Shown piece by piece: positions 62,374 through 64,000 of a stretch of 64,000 nucleotides of DNA. The position numbers and the translations under genes were made by a program. Numbering within the stretch: position 1 is the stretch's first letter; the number at the start of each line of letters is the position of its first letter. The stretch spans positions 1-64,000 of the forward strand of contig DAONSX010000006.1 of the NCBI GenBank assembly GCA_035411425.1. Reading direction: 5' to 3'. A model generated the notes under the pieces. That model saw nothing but the letters and a program-made list of their open reading frames with translations. It had not been told where the DNA came from and did not search any database. The stretch is from TTA-H9 sp002071415 (GTDB lineage: Bacteria; Bacteroidota; Bacteroidia; Bacteroidales; TTA-H9).

Positions 62374-63021
62374 ATGAACAAGTCCGACAAGATTATTCAC
62401 GATATGATAGATGAAAATTCGTTGGGTGGATATGAAAAAATCGACAAATATAATTATGAAACACTCGAGAAGCTATCATTTCATTATTATGAGATTTTAA
62501 AACTGATAGGAGAAGATGCCGATCGTGAGGGTTTGCTCGATACCCCCATGCGGGTAGCCAAAGCCATGCAGTTTCTTACACACGGCTATGATCTCGAGCC
62601 CAAGGAAATTTTGCTCTCGGCTCGTTTTAAGGAAGATTATAGGCAAATGGTGATCGTAAAAGACATCGAAATTTACAGCCTGTGCGAGCACCACATGATT
62701 CCGTTTATCGGGAAAGCTCATGTGGCTTATATACCTAATGGATACATCACGGGTTTGAGCAAGATTGCCCGAGTGGTCGATGCTTATGCTCGTCGCCTGC
62801 AGGTTCAGGAAAGGCTAACTACCCAAATCAAGGAATGCATACAAGAAGCTTTGAATCCCCTAGGTGTAGCTGTAGTTATCGAAGCTAAACACTTATGCAT
62901 GGCCATGCGTGGTGTACAAAAACAGAATTCCGTAACCACCACTTCCGATTTTACAGGTGCTTTTACACGGAAAGAAACACGTGAAGAATTTATCCACCTC
63001 ATTGGTTCTGAGTTATCATGA
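62374..63021 (+). CDS. folE: GTP cyclohydrolase I
   Basis: Converts GTP to 7,8-dihydroneopterin triphosphate, feeding folate, biopterin and queuosine routes. The 215-residue protein shows DREGLLDTPMRVAKAMQFLT (about 50-69), the zinc and catalytic segment SLCEHHMIPFIGKAHVAYIP (about 103-122), GLSKIARVVDAYARRLQVQE (about 128-147) and HLCMAMRGVQKQNSVT (about 173-188). All residues of type IA enzymes appear intact. It follows the PTPS gene by 61 bases. Confidence 0.96.
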   Translation: MNKSDKIIHDMIDENSLGGYEKIDKYNYETLEKLSFHYYEILKLIGEDADREGLLDTPMRVAKAMQFLTHGYDLEPKEILLSARFKEDYRQMVIVKDIEIYSLCEHHMIPFIGKAHVAYIPNGYITGLSKIARVVDAYARRLQVQERLTTQIKECIQEALNPLGVAVVIEAKHLCMAMRGVQKQNSVTTTSDFTGAFTRKETREEFIHLIGSELS

Positions 63022-63279
63022 GTTTTGAACGTAATTTGTTGAGGGATACCCCTTACCTGTGATAAAGTGCGAGGTGAGAGGGATTTTTGATAAATGGCGA
63101 AAACCATAGAGGTGGGTGATTGGAAAGCATGAATTGTTGATAAGTTGGAATTAGTAAGATGCAGGGTCATAAATTCGAGTTGCAACGCTGGCGTAGTGAA
63201 TCTAAATAGAATTCGAATTCTTAGAATGTTATTTTTGTGTTTAATAGGGCGATATATGATAGCTTCTTTGCACTCTTTT

Positions 63280-63501
63280 TCAAGATTTGAAAAACCGAAA
63301 TAAATTAATGATGACGGTAATAACAAGGCTTATGACAATCATTGAAGTAAGAGGGAAATAAATTCGAGTATTTCCCTTTTCGATGCGAATATCGCCTGGA
63401 AGATGTCCAAACCATCGAAATAATGACGGTAAGAAGTATAACATCAATCCGATGATAATCAACACAAGTCCTATAATAATGAACCATTTGCCTGCTTTCA
63501 T
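63280..63501 (-). CDS. DUF2905 membrane protein
   Basis: The 73-residue protein has two membrane segments separated by the family hallmark LPGDIRIEKGNTRIYFPLTS (about 34-53). The function of this widespread family is unknown. The ATG at 63501 gives MKAGKWFIIIG; a TTG four codons earlier (63513) also frames. It is a short single gene between folE and queE. Confidence 0.85.
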   Translation of the reverse strand: MKAGKWFIIIGLVLIIIGLMLYFLPSLFRWFGHLPGDIRIEKGNTRIYFPLTSMIVISLVITVIINLFRFFKS

Positions 63502-63630
63502 ATTTTCAACCAATTCGCTGCGATGATAATTATTTTAATTTACGTGATAAAAAAATGAAATAATATTTTTTAATGAGTTTTTTATTGAAACATTGCATCA
63601 GATTTTTGAACTTGTCTAACCTTGATGCTA

Positions 63631-64000
63631 TTATGGAATTTTGAGGAATTTATGGACTTGAAGGCTGAGTCGCCATTGCGGAAATTTCTTGATATAATCG
63701 ATAATGGCAGGAGTTATTTGTTGTTGTCGGCTCCATTCGGGTTGAAGCAGCAAATAACAATCGGTTTTGACTTTCGAAGCGATTTCTTCAGCCCAAGCAA
63801 AGTCTGTTGAGTTTTGAATAATGACTTTCAATTCATTGGCTTTATCAAGGATATGTTGGAGGGGGGAAGTAATTTTTTTAGGTGAAACACAGATCCAGTT
63901 CCATACGCCTGAAAGTGGCTGCGAACCAGAGGTTTCGAGAAAAGTTAGAATATTATTTTCTTTTAATTTCTGGCAGAGATAATCGAGATTCCAGTTCAAG
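63631..64000 (-). CDS. queE: 7-carboxy-7-deazaguanine synthase, 3' part only
   Basis: The radical SAM enzyme that makes 7-carboxy-7-deazaguanine in queuosine synthesis. Only the C-terminal 123 or so residues lie in the window; the frame runs off the right edge, and the CxxxCxxC cluster region is outside. The visible part has LETSGSQPLSGVWNWICVSP, ELKVIIQNSTDFAWAEEIAS, YLLLQPEWSRQQQITPAIID and the terminal RLSLQVHKFLKIP, all typical of QueE C-termini. Confidence 0.85.
   Translation of the reverse strand, partial: LNWNLDYLCQKLKENNILTFLETSGSQPLSGVWNWICVSPKKITSPLQHILDKANELKVIIQNSTDFAWAEEIASKVKTDCYLLLQPEWSRQQQITPAIIDYIKKFPQWRLSLQVHKFLKIP

Noticed and set aside
1..64000. CRISPR arrays, insertion sequences, integrases or toxin-antitoxin pairs
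   Set aside because: No regularly spaced direct repeats, transposase or integrase motifs, or paired small toxin/antitoxin genes were seen on reading both strands.

Overview
The window is a stretch of chromosome from a member of the Bacteroidota, probably class Bacteroidia; the order cannot be fixed from the sequence. The evidence is: promoters of the TTG-N19-22-TAnnTTTG type upstream of several genes and RNAs; a type IX secretion (T9SS) lipoprotein of the PorW/SprE family; a giant secreted protein ending in the gliding-motility/type B sorting domain; and lineage-typical families (DUF4296, DUF2027-Smr, a PorW-bactofilin-AtpZ gene string, Mrp without its C-terminal CxxC). The DNA is AT-rich and gene-dense. 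No phage, insertion sequence or CRISPR array was seen.

Layout. 1-3.5 kb: a split lysine-to-saccharopine-to-glutamate catabolic pair. 3.8-6.3 kb: a Tat-type DUF362 protein overlapping a NapH/NapG-like polyferredoxin fusion. 6.5-11.3 kb: surface glycan genes (FkbM methyltransferase, GT39-like, GT2, GT4). 11.5-15.6 kb: tRNA-Ala, mnmA, fhs, tRNA-Arg. 16.1-25.1 kb: one 3013-residue T9SS substrate built from kelch, propeller, SprB and two interleaved families of about 85-residue repeats. 25.7-31.5 kb: a YD-repeat protein, prolyl oligopeptidase, DUF2027-Smr protein, RNase P RNA, a small holin-like protein and an FMN split-barrel protein. 31.6-35.1 kb: tRNA-Leu, tRNA-Gly, and mutS divergent from a SpoU methyltransferase. 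35.3-42.8 kb: a barrel-OmpA-TPR protein, deoxynucleoside kinase, folK, sppA, 5-formyl-THF cyclo-ligase and mrp. 43-48.3 kb: tatA, queA, pssA and a kdsD/AhpD-like/lptB operon. 48.9-54.1 kb: recQ, Skp-like, DUF4296, two unknown membrane/lipoprotein genes and deoC. 54.2-57.6 kb: rseP, dxr and an M23 peptidase. 58.2-64 kb: porW/sprE, bactofilin, atpZ, an AtpI-like gene, a 6-pyruvoyl-tetrahydropterin synthase, folE, a DUF2905 gene and the 3' part of queE.

How the genes fit together. Envelope biogenesis dominates: LPS Kdo synthesis and export (kdsD, lptB), glycan transferases, phosphatidylserine synthesis, the Skp-like chaperone, RseP, M23 peptidase, PorW and its likely class of cargo. A second theme is folate and pterin metabolism (fhs, folK, cyclo-ligase, folE, PTPS). 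A third is tRNA and translation maintenance (mnmA, queA, queE, SpoU methyltransferase, rnpB, four tRNAs). I found no obvious undescribed defence or mobile system. The most unusual items are the nested-repeat giant protein, the animal-type PTPS next to folE, the NapH-NapG-like fusion behind DUF362, and the porW-bactofilin-atpZ string that lacks the ATP synthase genes expected after it.
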